A stretch of 64,000 nt of DNA, taken from JAGWRA01 sp963711505 (GTDB taxonomy: Bacteria > Acidobacteriota > Vicinamibacteria > Vicinamibacterales > CAVVIG01). Below the pieces are notes generated by a model. The model saw only the letters and a program-made list of their open reading frames with translations, ran no database searches and was not told the origin of the DNA. The DNA is taken from contig CAVQEJ010000001.1 of assembly GCA_963711505.1 (NCBI GenBank), forward strand, positions 1,054,001 to 1,118,000. Direction: 5' to 3'. Shown here piece by piece: positions 1 to 9,567 of this stretch (positions are counted from its first letter, which is position 1; the number at the start of each line of letters is the position of its first letter). The translations under genes were made by a program, and so were the position numbers.

Positions 1-1
1 G

Positions 2-1022
2 ATGGCCCAGGCGCGGCCTGCGGCCGCCCAGGCCGCCGCCAAGACCGGGGCGGCGTACCACGTCCGGGTGCTGCCGCTGCCCGACAACAACGCCGGCAAC
101 ATCACGATGGATTACATCGCCTACGACGCGGCCACGAACAGCGTCTGGGTGCCGGCCGGCAACACGGGCGCCGTCGATGTCGTGGATGCCGGGACCGACG
201 CGGTGCGGCAAATCCCCAATCTGCCCACGTCCACCCTGAAGACGAGCCGCGGCACGCGGGTGCTCGGCCCGTCGGGCGTCAGCGTGGCGCCCGGTGTCGT
301 CTACATCGGCAACCGCGGCGATTCGAGTGTCTGCGCCTATGACGCCCACACGCTGGCCCGCATCGCCTGCGGGAAGCTCGACTCGATGCCGGACGGGGTG
401 GCCTACGTCGCGCCGACGCACGAGGTCTGGGTCACCACGCCGCGCGACAACTCGATGCGCATCCTCGACGCCCGCACGCTGGAGCAGAAGGCGAAGATGA
501 CCTACAGCGGAAATCCCGAAGGCTACGCGGTTGATGCGAAGCGCGGACGCTTCTACACCAACCTCGAGAGCAAGGATCGGACGCTGGCGATCGACCTGCA
601 CACGCACCAGACGCTGGCCACGTGGAATCCCGCGTGCGGCGAGGAGGGGCCGCATGGCCTCAGCCTCGACGAGGCCGCCGGCCACCTCTACATCGCCTGC
701 AGCACCCGCGCCGAGGTCATGGACGTGGGCGGAAGCGGCGCCATTCTGTCGAAGGTCGAGACCGGCGACGGCGTCGACGATCTGCACTACGTGCCGGCGA
801 CCCATCTGCTCTACGTCGGCGCGGCGCGCGCGGCGACGCTGACGATCGCACGGGCGGACAGCCGCGGACATCTCGTCGGTCGTGGCGCAGGTGCCGACGC
901 GTGACGGCGCGCGGAACCCGACGGTCAGCCGGGACGGCACCGTCTTCCTCGCGCACGGAGGGGGTTCGAAGCTGAGCGGGCTGGTTGTCGTCACGCCGCC
1001 GGGCGCACAGCGGCCCCGCTGA
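2..1022 (+). CDS. YncE-like beta-propeller protein, 5'-partial, frameshifted
   Basis: Secreted or periplasmic seven-bladed propeller of the YncE/NHL-like group; ligand unknown. The reading frame is open to the window edge, so the signal peptide and true start lie upstream. Repeated blades are visible, each with a strand pattern around xVWVTTPRDNSMRILDA and xxLYIACSTRAEVMDVG. The first frame stops at 904, but after about 870 another frame continues with DISSVVAQVPTRDG and VFLAHGGGSKLSGLVVV and stops at 1020-1022, giving a sensible last blade. I read this as one gene with a single-base error near 870. Function cannot be assigned beyond the fold. Similar propellers lie at 1817-2938 and 26900-27937. 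Confidence 0.75.
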
Positions 1023-1164
1023 ACGGGTCCCCGGATGTCGTGAGCGCCGGGCGCACGTGAGTGCCGGTTGGCCGCGTCTGGCTGCGGGCCGGGCGCGGCC
1101 GAGTTCACGTGTCATTCTGCTGTCATGACGCCAGCGGTACGATGCTCCGGAAAGGAGAAAGGCT

Positions 1165-1684
1165 ATGAGACACGCACGCGATCTCCGCTGGACGCACGCC
1201 GTGACCGGACTGTTGGTGGCCGGTGCCGTCGTGCTGTTCGCCAGCAGCCCGGCGCACGCAACGATGGCTCACGCGCACGACTCGACCGCAAGAGCACCCC
1301 AGGCCGCTCATACCGTTCGCCCGGCAACTCGTGGACAAGACGTCGACCGCCCATCCCGAGACGGACGAGATCGGCATCGCCGTCCAGGACGGGCGTCACT
1401 GCACGGTGGTCGCCTCGACGGACAAGTCCGACGTCGGAGAGACCTGCGAAGAAGACGACGCCGCGCCGATCAGGACGGGCAAGCCGTTGGTGGGCAGGGA
1501 AGATGGCGAATTCGACGTATCGGTGCCGCTTCACGATCGGGCGGACCGGCTCGTCGGCGCGGTGGCCGTCCGGTTCAGGAAGGCCGCCGGGCAGACGGAC
1601 GCCAGCGTCACGAAGCAGGCGATGACGATCGCTGGTGAAATGGCGAAGCAGATACCCTCGAAGGCCGCGCTCCTCGGCCGCTGA
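1165..1684 (+). CDS. small exported protein, possible Cache/PAS-like sensor fold, frameshifted
   Basis: The start is fixed by a strong Shine-Dalgarno (AAAGGAG) 8 nt before ATG 1165. The first 33 residues form a signal peptide (hydrophobic TGLLVAGAVVLFASSPAHA). Near 1300 the frame changes, and the mature part continues in the second frame as PFARQLVDKTSTAHPETDEI, then GIAVQDGRHCTVVAST, to the stop at 1684. The pattern of a short sensor-like domain, with a charged loop and a VSVPLHDRADRLVGAVAVRF strand pair, resembles double-Cache/PAS-type extracellular domains that lack an output module. That assignment is only a resemblance. About 170 aa in total. No partner gene is obvious. Confidence 0.55.
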
Positions 1685-1816
1685 CGAGGCGGAGGCTCGC
1701 GCGCTGCGGGACGCCGCGGCGTTCGCCTCCGCCTCAGCCGAACGACGCCGAGCAGGCGCTGCAGCGTCAGCAGGCGGCAGGCGAACGCCGCGCGGCAAGG
1801 ACAGGCCGCTCCGGCG

Positions 1817-2938
1817 CTACTTTCCGATCATCAGAATCGTGAACGACCCCGGGACCGCCGGCGGGCGGCGGTACCGGCGCTCGGCGCCGGCTGGCGGCGC
1901 CGACGGCCGCGCCGGCTCGGCCTCGTACTTCTGCGCCATGGTGAAGACATGGCCCGTCTTCGTGTCGAGCGCGATCGTCCGCGCGCCGTTCATCGTTTCG
2001 AGATCCTGCTCCATCTCGAACCTCGTCGGGCTCGTCTCCTTGATGATCGCGAGGTGGCCGTTGCCCAGCGTGGCAAACGCTTCCATCGTGGCCGGGTTGA
2101 AGTGGGCGCCGTCGGAGCCGCCCGGCAGCGGGAAGGTCTTCAGGATCTTCCCGTCCTTCGCACTCATGACGATCATCGTCGCCTGCGACGGCTGGCCCTC
2201 CGCGGGCGTCATCGAGTCGGCGGCGCAGGCCACGAAGAGCACCGAGTGCTTCGCGTCGAGCGCCAGGCCGTTGCAATGGCCTCCCTTCGCCGCGAAGTCG
2301 TAGTGCTTCACCGTTTTCATCGCCTTCTCGTCAACCACGGCGATGTTCGACTCCTGCTGCATGACGACGTAGAGCGTCCCCTTGCCGTCGGCGACGCTCT
2401 CCTCCGGCGTTCCGCCGAGATCGATGGTGCCGACGACCGCGCCATCGGCGCCGTTGATCACCAGGGCGTTCTTCGTCGGATGGCTGTAGACGTACGTCCG
2501 GTCGTCGGACGGGTCGCAGTAGATGCCGTCGGCGCGGAAGCCCTCCGGCACGTCGATCTTCTTGATCAGCTTCAACGTCTTCGGATTGAACATCGACAGC
2601 TGCGGATGGCTGCTGGCGAAGGCGTTGCCCGACGGACAGACCGCCACACCCTGTCCACCCGTGTCGGGAATCTCGCCGACGGACGCGAGCGTATCGAGGT
2701 CGTAGGCCATGATGCGGTTGCCGACGGCTGGCACCCCGGCTCTGGCCGGCGAGGCGCCCCGCGGGATGAAGAGGCGCCGGTCGGCGACATCGGCGTAGAT
2801 GTAGTCCCATCCGCCTTCACCGCCGACGTTCGCCTTCCTGAGCACCTTGTAGGGCCCGGCGGCGGAGGCGTGTTGCGCGAATCCGATCGACGTGGACAAC
2901 AGGATGGCGGCGGCAGCCGCGAGCAGCACTCGGCGCAT
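1817..2938 (-). CDS. exported YncE-like beta-propeller protein
   Basis: A 373-aa protein with a clean signal peptide (MRRVLLAAAAAILLSTSIG, cleavage near AQHASA). ATG 2938 is chosen over an upstream in-frame ATG because AGGAGAACC sits just before it and because the signal peptide starts there. The mature part is a YncE-type propeller with blades of the form xLYVVMQQESNIAVVDEKAM and VLFVACAADS. YncE relatives are periplasmic propellers of uncertain role; some bind DNA or quinones in other species. The frame is intact. The C-terminal 20 residues are basic and proline-rich. It faces the gene at 1165-1684 tail to tail across about 130 bp. Confidence 0.8.
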   Translation of the reverse strand: MRRVLLAAAAAILLSTSIGFAQHASAAGPYKVLRKANVGGEGGWDYIYADVADRRLFIPRGASPARAGVPAVGNRIMAYDLDTLASVGEIPDTGGQGVAVCPSGNAFASSHPQLSMFNPKTLKLIKKIDVPEGFRADGIYCDPSDDRTYVYSHPTKNALVINGADGAVVGTIDLGGTPEESVADGKGTLYVVMQQESNIAVVDEKAMKTVKHYDFAAKGGHCNGLALDAKHSVLFVACAADSMTPAEGQPSQATMIVMSAKDGKILKTFPLPGGSDGAHFNPATMEAFATLGNGHLAIIKETSPTRFEMEQDLETMNGARTIALDTKTGHVFTMAQKYEAEPARPSAPPAGAERRYRRPPAVPGSFTILMIGK

Positions 2939-3268
2939 GGCGGTTCTCCTTGAGCCCGGACAGTCGGGTTGCACAGCGTAGCAGCAGAATCATGAACGGA
3001 GGATGAACGAGCGCCCTGTCACCGTTCGCGCGGTTCGCCACCGTGGCGGGTGTAGAAGGACCACGGGGCGCGGAGCGGGCCGGTGGAGGCTGGCGATGAA
3101 GCGGGACCAACCGTGGCCCGGCGATTCCGCCAGCTTGCAGCCGACAATCTGCTGGTAGGGGCACCTCCGTTCCCTGTCGATGCCCTTCCACGTCGTCGGT
3201 CCGTTTGAGAGGCACGTCGCGGTGTCGATGACGTCGACTGTCTTGTCCCGCCGGGTCGCTATGCCCGA

Positions 3269-3415
3269 CTACCCAGTCTGCCCGTCAATAGCAGTGACAA
3301 TCAGCACGAGCAGAATGAGTCCACCAAGACCGCCCCCTATAAGCGGCCCACCCATGTAGAAGCCGCCCCCACCGAACAGCAACAGCAAGATGATCAGCAC
3401 GACCACGATATTCAT
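3269..3415 (-). CDS. DUF3309-like small membrane protein
   Basis: A 48-aa protein almost entirely composed of hydrophobic and glycine residues. One long membrane stretch (MNIVVVLIILLLLFGGGGFY) is followed by a Gly-rich loop (GGPLIGGGLGG) and a second hydrophobic run. Length, opening sequence and Gly-rich centre match the DUF3309 family of tiny membrane proteins, often found near CsbD-type stress genes. The start at 3415 is supported by GGAGAGGGG 6 nt upstream. CsbD lies 370 bp away on the other strand, which would fit a shared stress response. Function unknown. Confidence 0.65.
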   Translation of the reverse strand: MNIVVVLIILLLLFGGGGFYMGGPLIGGGLGGLILLVLIVTAIDGQTG

Positions 3416-3421
3416 CGTAAA

Positions 3422-3784
3422 CCCCTCTCCAATTGACGGGAACGCACCGAGTGACGTGTCACCTGAGTGCTCACCACGAACGACGCTCCAATCATTCGTC
3501 GGGAGCACCAGCCACTCGGGCCAGGAAGCCACCACCCGCGACCTTCAAGGCGACGATATCGCGTGACTCTGGTGCCTGCTGTTCTCATTTGAACATGGCC
3601 ATCGTGGTCGCGTCGGTCGCGTCGGCCGCGTCGGCTGGTGTCGATGCCGCGCCGACAGCCCGCGCTGCCGGGCAGAAGCGATCGGACGAATGCGTGATGT
3701 TCCGAAATGCACAGGCGCTCGCTGGCGTTTTGCCGCATGCTGTTCCAGTAGACGTCTGAATGCCAGCAACGACAGGAGCATGCC
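3422..3784 (+). repeat. intergenic region with three 9-bp tandem repeats at 3608-3634
   Basis: The 370-bp space between the DUF3309-like gene and csbD has no convincing reading frame. It contains three adjacent 9-mers of the type TCGCGTCGG (3608-3634), the third with one change, and probably holds the divergent promoters. I could not identify clear -35/-10 boxes. Confidence 0.4.
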
Positions 3785-4207
3785 ATGTTGAACAGGAATG
3801 AGCGCGATGGAAAGGTCGATCAGGTCAAAGGCCGGATCAAGCAGGCCGTCGGCGACCTGACCGGCAATGACGAGTTGAAGGCCGAAGGCGAGGTCGACGA
3901 GACCGTGGGGGACGCGAAGACGGCGGTCGGCAAGGCGCAAAAGACGGTCGGCGCGGCCATCGCGAGGGTCGGTCGAGCCGTGAAGCCTGCGGACTGCGGT
4001 GAACGCCGGTTCCGGAGGCGTGGCGACGGACAGGTCGCGCCACTTCGGTGTGCTACCATCCGAAACGCCTGGGAACTCGGAGCCTGGACCTGCGCGGAGC
4101 GGGCAGGCGTCGGCTGCAATCGGCACCGGCCGTGCACTTCAGGAACAGTCAGCGAAGGCGGCCTGCCACGCCAGGCTCGCGTGTTCCGTCCTTCGACAAT
4201 TCCATGA
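3785..4207 (+). CDS. CsbD-family stress protein
   Basis: Residues 1-66 match CsbD-type proteins: MLNRNERDGKVDQVKGRIKQ, then AVGDLTGNDELKAEGEVDE and a GKAQKTVGAAI helix. CsbD proteins are small, abundant general-stress proteins of unknown mechanism, usually 60-70 aa. ATG 3785 follows AGGAGCATGCC. The open frame runs to 140 aa, but sequence after about residue 66 (from ADCGERRF) does not resemble the family and is probably out of frame, so the true stop is likely near 4000. As drawn, the stop overlaps the next gene's start in ATGA, which may be coincidence. Confidence 0.75.
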   Translation: MLNRNERDGKVDQVKGRIKQAVGDLTGNDELKAEGEVDETVGDAKTAVGKAQKTVGAAIARVGRAVKPADCGERRFRRRGDGQVAPLRCATIRNAWELGAWTCAERAGVGCNRHRPCTSGTVSEGGLPRQARVFRPSTIP

Positions 4208-4942
4208 ACATCGTCTGTCTCTGTCCAACCTACGGCCGCAGGCCGGAGCTGCTCGAGAACACGATTGCGTGCTTCGATCGCCAGGACTATCCGGCCGACA
4301 AGCGGCGGCTGTTCCTGTTCGACGATCTGGGCACGCTCGATGGCGTGGTCATCGAGGACCTCCGGGATGGTCCGACTGGAATGCCCATCGTCTCGCAGCA
4401 CGACCGCTGTCTGTCGATCGCCGACAAGTACAGCGCGATGCTGGCGCGGATTGACTTCCCGTTCGACGCCGTGGCCGTCTGGGATGATGACGACGTCTAT
4501 TTCCCGTGGCATCTCTCGGCGCACGTCGAGGCGTTGCGCGGCAACGACTGGTCGAAGCCGTCCCATGTGTGGACCGCGGCGGCTCAACCGCCGATCCTCG
4601 AATCGTCGGCCGGCCGCTTCCATGGATCGATCGCGATTCGTCGTGAGTGCCTGGAGCGCGTGGGCGGCTGGGTGCAGACCAGGCGGGCCGACTTCGACCA
4701 GCAGATGATGGCCAGGCTCGACGCGAACGGCCGGTGCGGCGATCCCTGCGACTTCTCCCCGCCCAGCTACGTCTACCGCTGGCAGACCACGAGTGCGGGC
4801 CACTGTTCGTGGCTCATGAGCGCTCCAGCCAACGAGGACTGGTACGACAGATATCAGCCCGACCATCCCGAACCCATCGCCGTACTGTCGACCGCGGTTC
4901 GACCGCGACACGCAGGAGCTCCTCGCCGCGCTGGTGGGGTAG
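4204..4942 (+). CDS. family-2-like glycosyltransferase, frameshifted at the C-terminus
   Basis: The protein begins MNIVCLCPTYGRRPELLENT, the usual first strand of GT-A (GT2-type) transferases. The DXD-like metal/nucleotide motif is AVWDDDDVYFPWHL near residue 100, followed by a RFHGSIAIRRECLERVGGW segment typical of the acceptor side. No signal peptide or membrane helix is seen, so it is cytoplasmic. The sugar donor and acceptor cannot be inferred. After about 4895 the frame shifts by one base: a second frame gives RFDRDTQELLAALVG and stops at 4940-4942, a better end than the long open frame that runs into the next gene. Length about 246 aa. The neighbours give no pathway. Confidence 0.7.
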
Positions 4943-4950
4943 AGAGACCG

Positions 4951-5677
4951 TCAGGATGCGCGCGGCCGTCGCCTGAGGACGAACACCCGCACGATGTAGA
5001 GCAGCAGGACGAGGTAGATCAGCCTGGAGGCGACCTGCTGACTGAGCGTCACGGCGAAGGTCGCCAGGGCCCGCGGCAAAGGCCCACATGAAGGCCTCGC
5101 CGAGGAACGCCTGTTTCCAGCGCGGGTGCATGCCGCTGGCAGGGACGCGAGGGCGGATTGCCGGCCACAGCCGCGGCACCGCACGACAGTACGCCGTGTA
5201 CGACGCGCCCTGCGACTCGAGCAGATGCGTCTCCTCCCGCAGGATCAGCCGCACGTAGAACCACAGGCTGAGCACGTTCAGCACGATCCAGCCAAGCCGG
5301 CTCGCCATCAGGCCCATGCCCGCGCTGAGCAGCATCCCGCCGACGTAGAGAGGGTTGCGCACGCAGCGGAACGGGCCGTCGGCCACGAGTGCGTCGCTGT
5401 GGAGCCGCAGGTCGTGCACGACGTCGCTCTGCAAGTACGCCGCCGCCCACGTCCGGATCGCGGCCGCCCCGATCGCCAGCAGGGCGCCGACGCCGAACAC
5501 CGACTGCAGCATCAAACGCGTGTGTGCGGCGCCCGCCTCGACGGTGCCGCCCGACAGCCACCCCACAATGGCGACCCCGGCATTGACGTGGTCGATCGCG
5601 TAGCAGGAGAACCCGGCGAAATAGATCGCCGTGATCACGAAGAAGCGGTACCGGAATTCGAATTCAGTGGCGTGCAC
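4951..5677 (-). CDS. isoprenylcysteine/PEMT-type membrane methyltransferase, frameshifted
   Basis: A multi-pass membrane protein of about 240 aa with the SAM-binding signature of ICMT/PEMT-like methyltransferases: LVADGPFRCVRNPLYVGGML (RNPxY), a hydrophobic hairpin, then LREETHLLESQGASYTAYC. The substrate could be an isoprenoid cysteine, phospholipid or other membrane amine and cannot be told from sequence. GTG 5677 is the best start because no ATG lies in frame close to the first helix (FFVITAIYFAGFSC). Near 5075 the frame changes and the last helix continues as ALATFAVTLSQQVASRL then IYLVLLLYIVRVFVL to the stop at 4951. Confidence 0.7.
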
Positions 5678-5890
5678 CCGTCGATCCCCAGCCGTGTGAG
5701 TCGGTCCATTATCGCCGGTTGACACCGCATTCCGGAGAACGCGTGAAAGACAGGCGCATCGGACGTGCAACAGCAGAGCTGGCCGGCGCGCCGCAAAGTG
5801 GCTCCGGCCATTCCTTCCTCTGTGGTACTTGAGCACGTCTCCCACGTCGTGATACTCCGCTAGGGCACAACGGAGCGCAAAGGAGGCGTC

Positions 5891-6777
5891 GTGAGCCCGG
5901 TAACCTGGTCGTATCTCGTCGGGGGAGTGGTCCTGGCCATCGGGCTGGGCGTCATCGTTCTGCGCGGCGATTGGCAGCAGGCGCGAGGACTCGACAAGCT
6001 GATTGTGCTCGGGCCGCTGTTCTATGCGGCGCCTGTCGCGGCGTTCGGCACGGAACACTTCACGGTGACGCAGTCCATCGCTTCCATCGTCCCGCCGTGG
6101 CTTCCGTGGCACCTGTTCTGGGCGTACCTTCGTCGGCGCCTGCTTCATCGCCGCCGGGCTGAGCCTGGTGACGGGGATCCAGACGCGCCTCGCGGCGAGT
6201 CTGCTCGCCTTCACGTTCTTCCTGTTCGTCGTCCTGATGGACGCCCCGGGCTGGGCGCGCCATCCGGACAACCGGTTCGCGGCGGCGCTCACGCTCCGGG
6301 AACTGTCCTTCAGCGGCGGGGCACTGGCGCTGGCCGTCAGTCTCACCGGGGCATGGCGCGAGCGCGGCACCCGCCTGTTCGCGCACGATCGCCCGGTACT
6401 TCATTGCCGTGCCCGTGCTGTTCTACAGCTTCGAGCAGCTCAGGCACGGACACCACGTCCCCGGCATTCCGCTGAACCGGATGACGCCCGAGTGGGTCTA
6501 CGGCCACGCCCTCTGGACGTACCTGGCGGGCGCGGTGTACGCCGTCGCAGGGACCTTCCTGCTCGCCGGCAGGAAGACCCGGGCGGCCGCGGCGTGGCTG
6601 GGCCTGACGGTGCTCTTCGTGGTGCTGGTCGTCTACGTGCCGATCGCCGTCGCGGACCACACCGGTCTGGAGGGATTCAACTATCTGGCGGATACGCTGA
6701 TGTACGGCGGCGCCGTTCTCCTGCTCGCGGGCGCCATGCCGCGCGAAGCGTCGCGGCGGGAATCATCGGCGGCATGA
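5891..6777 (+). CDS. integral membrane protein, DoxX-like layout, two frameshifts
   Basis: About 295 aa with at least seven hydrophobic segments. The start is GTG 5891 preceded by AAAGGAGG. Three successive frames join into one protein: WSYLVGGVVLAIGLGVIVL and WLPWHLFWAYL (to about 6128); then TGIQTRLAASLLAFTFFLFV and GGALALAVSLTGAW (to about 6395); then VPVLFYSFEQLRHGHHVPG and LADTLMYGGAVLLLAGAM (to 6777). The pairing of a TGI-TRLAA loop with an aromatic LMDAPGWARHPDNR loop recalls the DoxX superfamily, but I cannot place it firmly. Each shift looks like a single-base error. It converges with the DAB locus. Confidence 0.6.
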
Positions 6778-8207
6778 ACGGCTGATGGCGCCGGCACGCG
6801 CATCTGGCGTGCGTGCAGGATCTCGTCGGCCACCGCGAAGCGCGAGTCGACGAGCGGGCGCGGGGCGAGGCCGAAGCCGATGAGGACGACGGCCAGCGCC
6901 ACGAACGTCCACGCTTCCCGTCGCCTCAGGCCGAGCGGACGCCGGGATCGATCCGCGCGGCGGGGCGGCCGGAGAAGAGCGAGCAGTACATGCGCAGCAC
7001 GGCAAGGCCGGTCAGCGCCGACGCAATCGACGACGGCGAATCCCATCACGGGAAAGGCGTCGACCGCGCCGCCCACCAGGAGTTCCTGACCCACGAACCC
7101 CAGCGTGCCCGGGAAGCCGGTGCAGGCCAGTCCCATCACGAGGAAGCTCGTCGCCAGCAGCGGCATGCGATCGTAGCCGCCGTGGTACGTCGTCAGGTCG
7201 AGTCGCCCGCGTCGGGCCTCGAGCACGAGGACGCAGCGGGCGAGCCCGGCGAACGCCAGGCCGGCCGACAGCCACACCACCAGCCCGCCAGCCAGCGCGC
7301 TCGCGCTGGTGCAGTCGAGCCCCGCCAGCACCAGCGCCGACTGGCTGACGAACAGGTAGCCGCACGCCCGGCGGGCGCTGGTCTGGACGAGGGCGAGCGC
7401 CGCGCCGTACACGGCGGTTCCGAGCGCGAGGATGGCGATCAGTGTGCAGCATGTCTGCCGACGCCCGCGGCACAATCAGCACGAGCGCGATGTACGCGCC
7501 GACCTGCGGCGCGCTGAACAGGATGGCCGGCCCCAGCCGCCCGCCATCGAACATCTCGGGCACCCAGGCGTGGAACGGCACGATCCCCTTGCGGACGAGC
7601 GCAGCGACGACAATCAGCCACAGGCCGATGAGCTCGGCCGTCGTGCCGCTCCGGCCGGCGCTGGCAGCGATATTGAGCAGCACGACGCCTGCACCGAGGA
7701 GCACTGTCGACAACGCCCAGGTACGCGGCGACGACACGACGCTGGTGCCGGTGTGCCGGATCCGCGAGCGCCGACAGCAGAATCCAGACGGAAGCCGCCG
7801 AGAGGATCAGGAGCACGACGGCACTCTCGGTGAGGAAGCGAGGCGAGCGTGACCAGCGTGGCGAGCGCCGTACGGCGCAACCCGCCACGGTCGAGCCTGC
7901 TGCGCGGCGTGACGGCGATGGTGAGCAGCCAGAGCGCCGCTGCGAAGGGCAGCAGCACATCCGAAAGGGTGTTCAGCCGGATGAGCGCCTCTCCACCGGG
8001 CGCCAGGCTGAGCGCCGTCGTCCGGATCGCGAACACGCGCGCAGGCCGGGCGAGACGGCCACCACGACCGACGCCAGCAGTTGGACGAGCGCCGAGGCGA
8101 CCGCCAGGCGCCGGAGGCGCTCGACGTCGAGACGGCCAGAACGACGCGCCAGTCACCAGCGCCGGCAGCGCGACGATGCCGATCACCCAGAGCCGGGGAT
8201 CACCCAT
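6763..8207 (-). CDS. second NuoM/MrpD-like proton-conducting subunit of the DAB locus, frameshifted
   Basis: About 480 aa, polytopic, of the NuoL/M/N (proton_antipo_M) family. ATG 8207 overlaps the end of dabB by 8 bp, so the two are co-transcribed. Visible family features are the lysine-bearing helix and loop VRKGIVPFHAWVPEMFDGG, the following GPAILFSAPQVGAYIALVLI helix, and CTGFPGTLGFVGQELLVGG near the end. The protein is spread over three frames, with breaks near 7800, 7470 and probably 6990; the exact stop is uncertain (6763 or 6681 depending on frame). Two-gene dabAB loci normally have one such subunit, so this is an extra, paralogous antiporter-like component. Confidence 0.65.
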
Positions 8208-9567
8208 CGCGCCCCTCCAGTTCCTCGACGGCCATTGCCGGTGACGCCGTGGTGCCTGCGCCGCACAGCCAGCCGTCCAGACGCGTCAGCCGGCGGGCGA
8301 TCCGCACGAATGGCGTCACGATCCCGCGGTCCAGGAGACTGTCGAGGAAGCCGCGTTCGAGCGCGATCAGGAACAGACGGCTGGCGCACGCCTTCCGGCG
8401 CCACGGCCTGAAGGCCGCTCCAGGCCGGTTCGACGCGGTCGCCCATGGCGTCTTCCATGCCATGCAGGTCGTGGAGCACGTTCGGCGCGCTCAGGAACTG
8501 CAGCAGCCGGAAGCAGGCGTGTCCGCAGAGGTGCACGAAGGCGAGCGTGTACCAGCCGATCGAGATCTCGAGCACGATGAGGCCGACCTGCGTGAGCGCC
8601 GCGTACGCCAGCCCCGATTTCACGTCGCTCTGCACGCGCGTCGTCAGCGCCGCGAAGATCGCCGTGGCGGCCCCGAGCACGCCGGCGAGGACGCGGGCGG
8701 CGGGCGCGTGCTCGAGCAGCGGTGCCGCCCGCAGCAGCAGGAAGCAGCCGGCGTGAATGGAGAGGGAGCCGTAGTAGACGGCGCTCGACGGCGTCGGTCC
8801 TTCCATCGCGCGCGGGAGCCAGCCCGAGAACGGCAGCAGCGCACTCTTGCCGGCGACGGCAACGACAATGAGGACGGCGATGACCGTGGCGCTGGTCGTC
8901 GTCAGCCCTGCGGATTCCGCCGGCGTGAGTGCGGCCGAACAGCAGGGCGAGGCTGTCGGTGCCCGCGACGCGTGCGGAGCAGCACGGCCGCCGACAGCAT
9001 GGCCGCGTCGCTGATGCGGTAGACGGAGAAGACGCGCAGGGCGTTGGACGCCGGCGCCGGCCGCTCGTGGAAGAAGGCGACGAGCAGCGCCGAACTGAGG
9101 CCGACGAACTCCCAGCCGACGAAGAGGACCTCGACGTTGCCGGCCAGCGCCACGAGCAGCATGCCCGTGACGAACATCGCCAGCAGGACGAAGTAGCGGT
9201 TGTACCCGGACTCGCGGTGCAGATACCGGCTGGAGAAGGCGGAGACGACGCCGACAATGGCGGCCGAGAGTGCGGCGAATGCCAGCGACATCCGATCGAC
9301 GAGGAATTCGAGGGCGACGCCGCCCGGGTGCGAGCCCGACCAGGCACCGTAGGAGAGCAGCCGGGCCCCCGGTCCGGCCGCGTCGTGCACCAGCGCGACC
9401 AGCAGCACGCCGCAGGCCGTCATCATGACGCCGGCGGTGAGCCGGCCGGTCCATCGCTCCGGCAGCGGACGGTTCAGCAGCGAGGCGCCGCCGAGCACGG
9501 CGAACAGCGCGGCAGGCGCTCCCACGCCGACGAGGACCAGCCATGCCACGAGCACGCTCGACGTCAT
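8200..9567 (-). CDS. dabB: DabB-like proton-conducting membrane subunit, frameshifted
   Basis: A NuoL-family membrane protein that would couple proton movement to DabA-driven carbon uptake. The start ATG 9567 overlaps the dabA stop as ATGA, indicating translational coupling. Diagnostic stretches are LEFLVDRMSLAFAALSAAIV, the SRYLHRESGYNRYFVLL loop typical of NuoL, VGWEFVGLSSALLVAFF, the channel lysine in VAGKSALLPFSGWLPRAMEG, PTPSSAVYYGSLSIHAG, and LCGHACFRLLQFLSAPNV. Frame breaks occur near 8950 and 8440; the C-terminus (ALERGFLDSLLDRGIVTPF) ends at 8200. About 455 aa, slightly shorter than complex I NuoL. Naming rests on its position next to dabA. Confidence 0.75.

Noticed and set aside
3006..3230. 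A small minus-strand gene upstream of the propeller at 1817-2938
   Set aside because: One frame contains CPYQQIVGCKLAESPGHG but has no start, no Shine-Dalgarno and no family; not supportable.
4814..6370. Full 518-aa reading as one minus-strand protein
   Set aside because: Only the middle part (5677 down to about 5075) looks like a membrane methyltransferase; the rest is antisense to the neighbouring membrane gene or out of frame.
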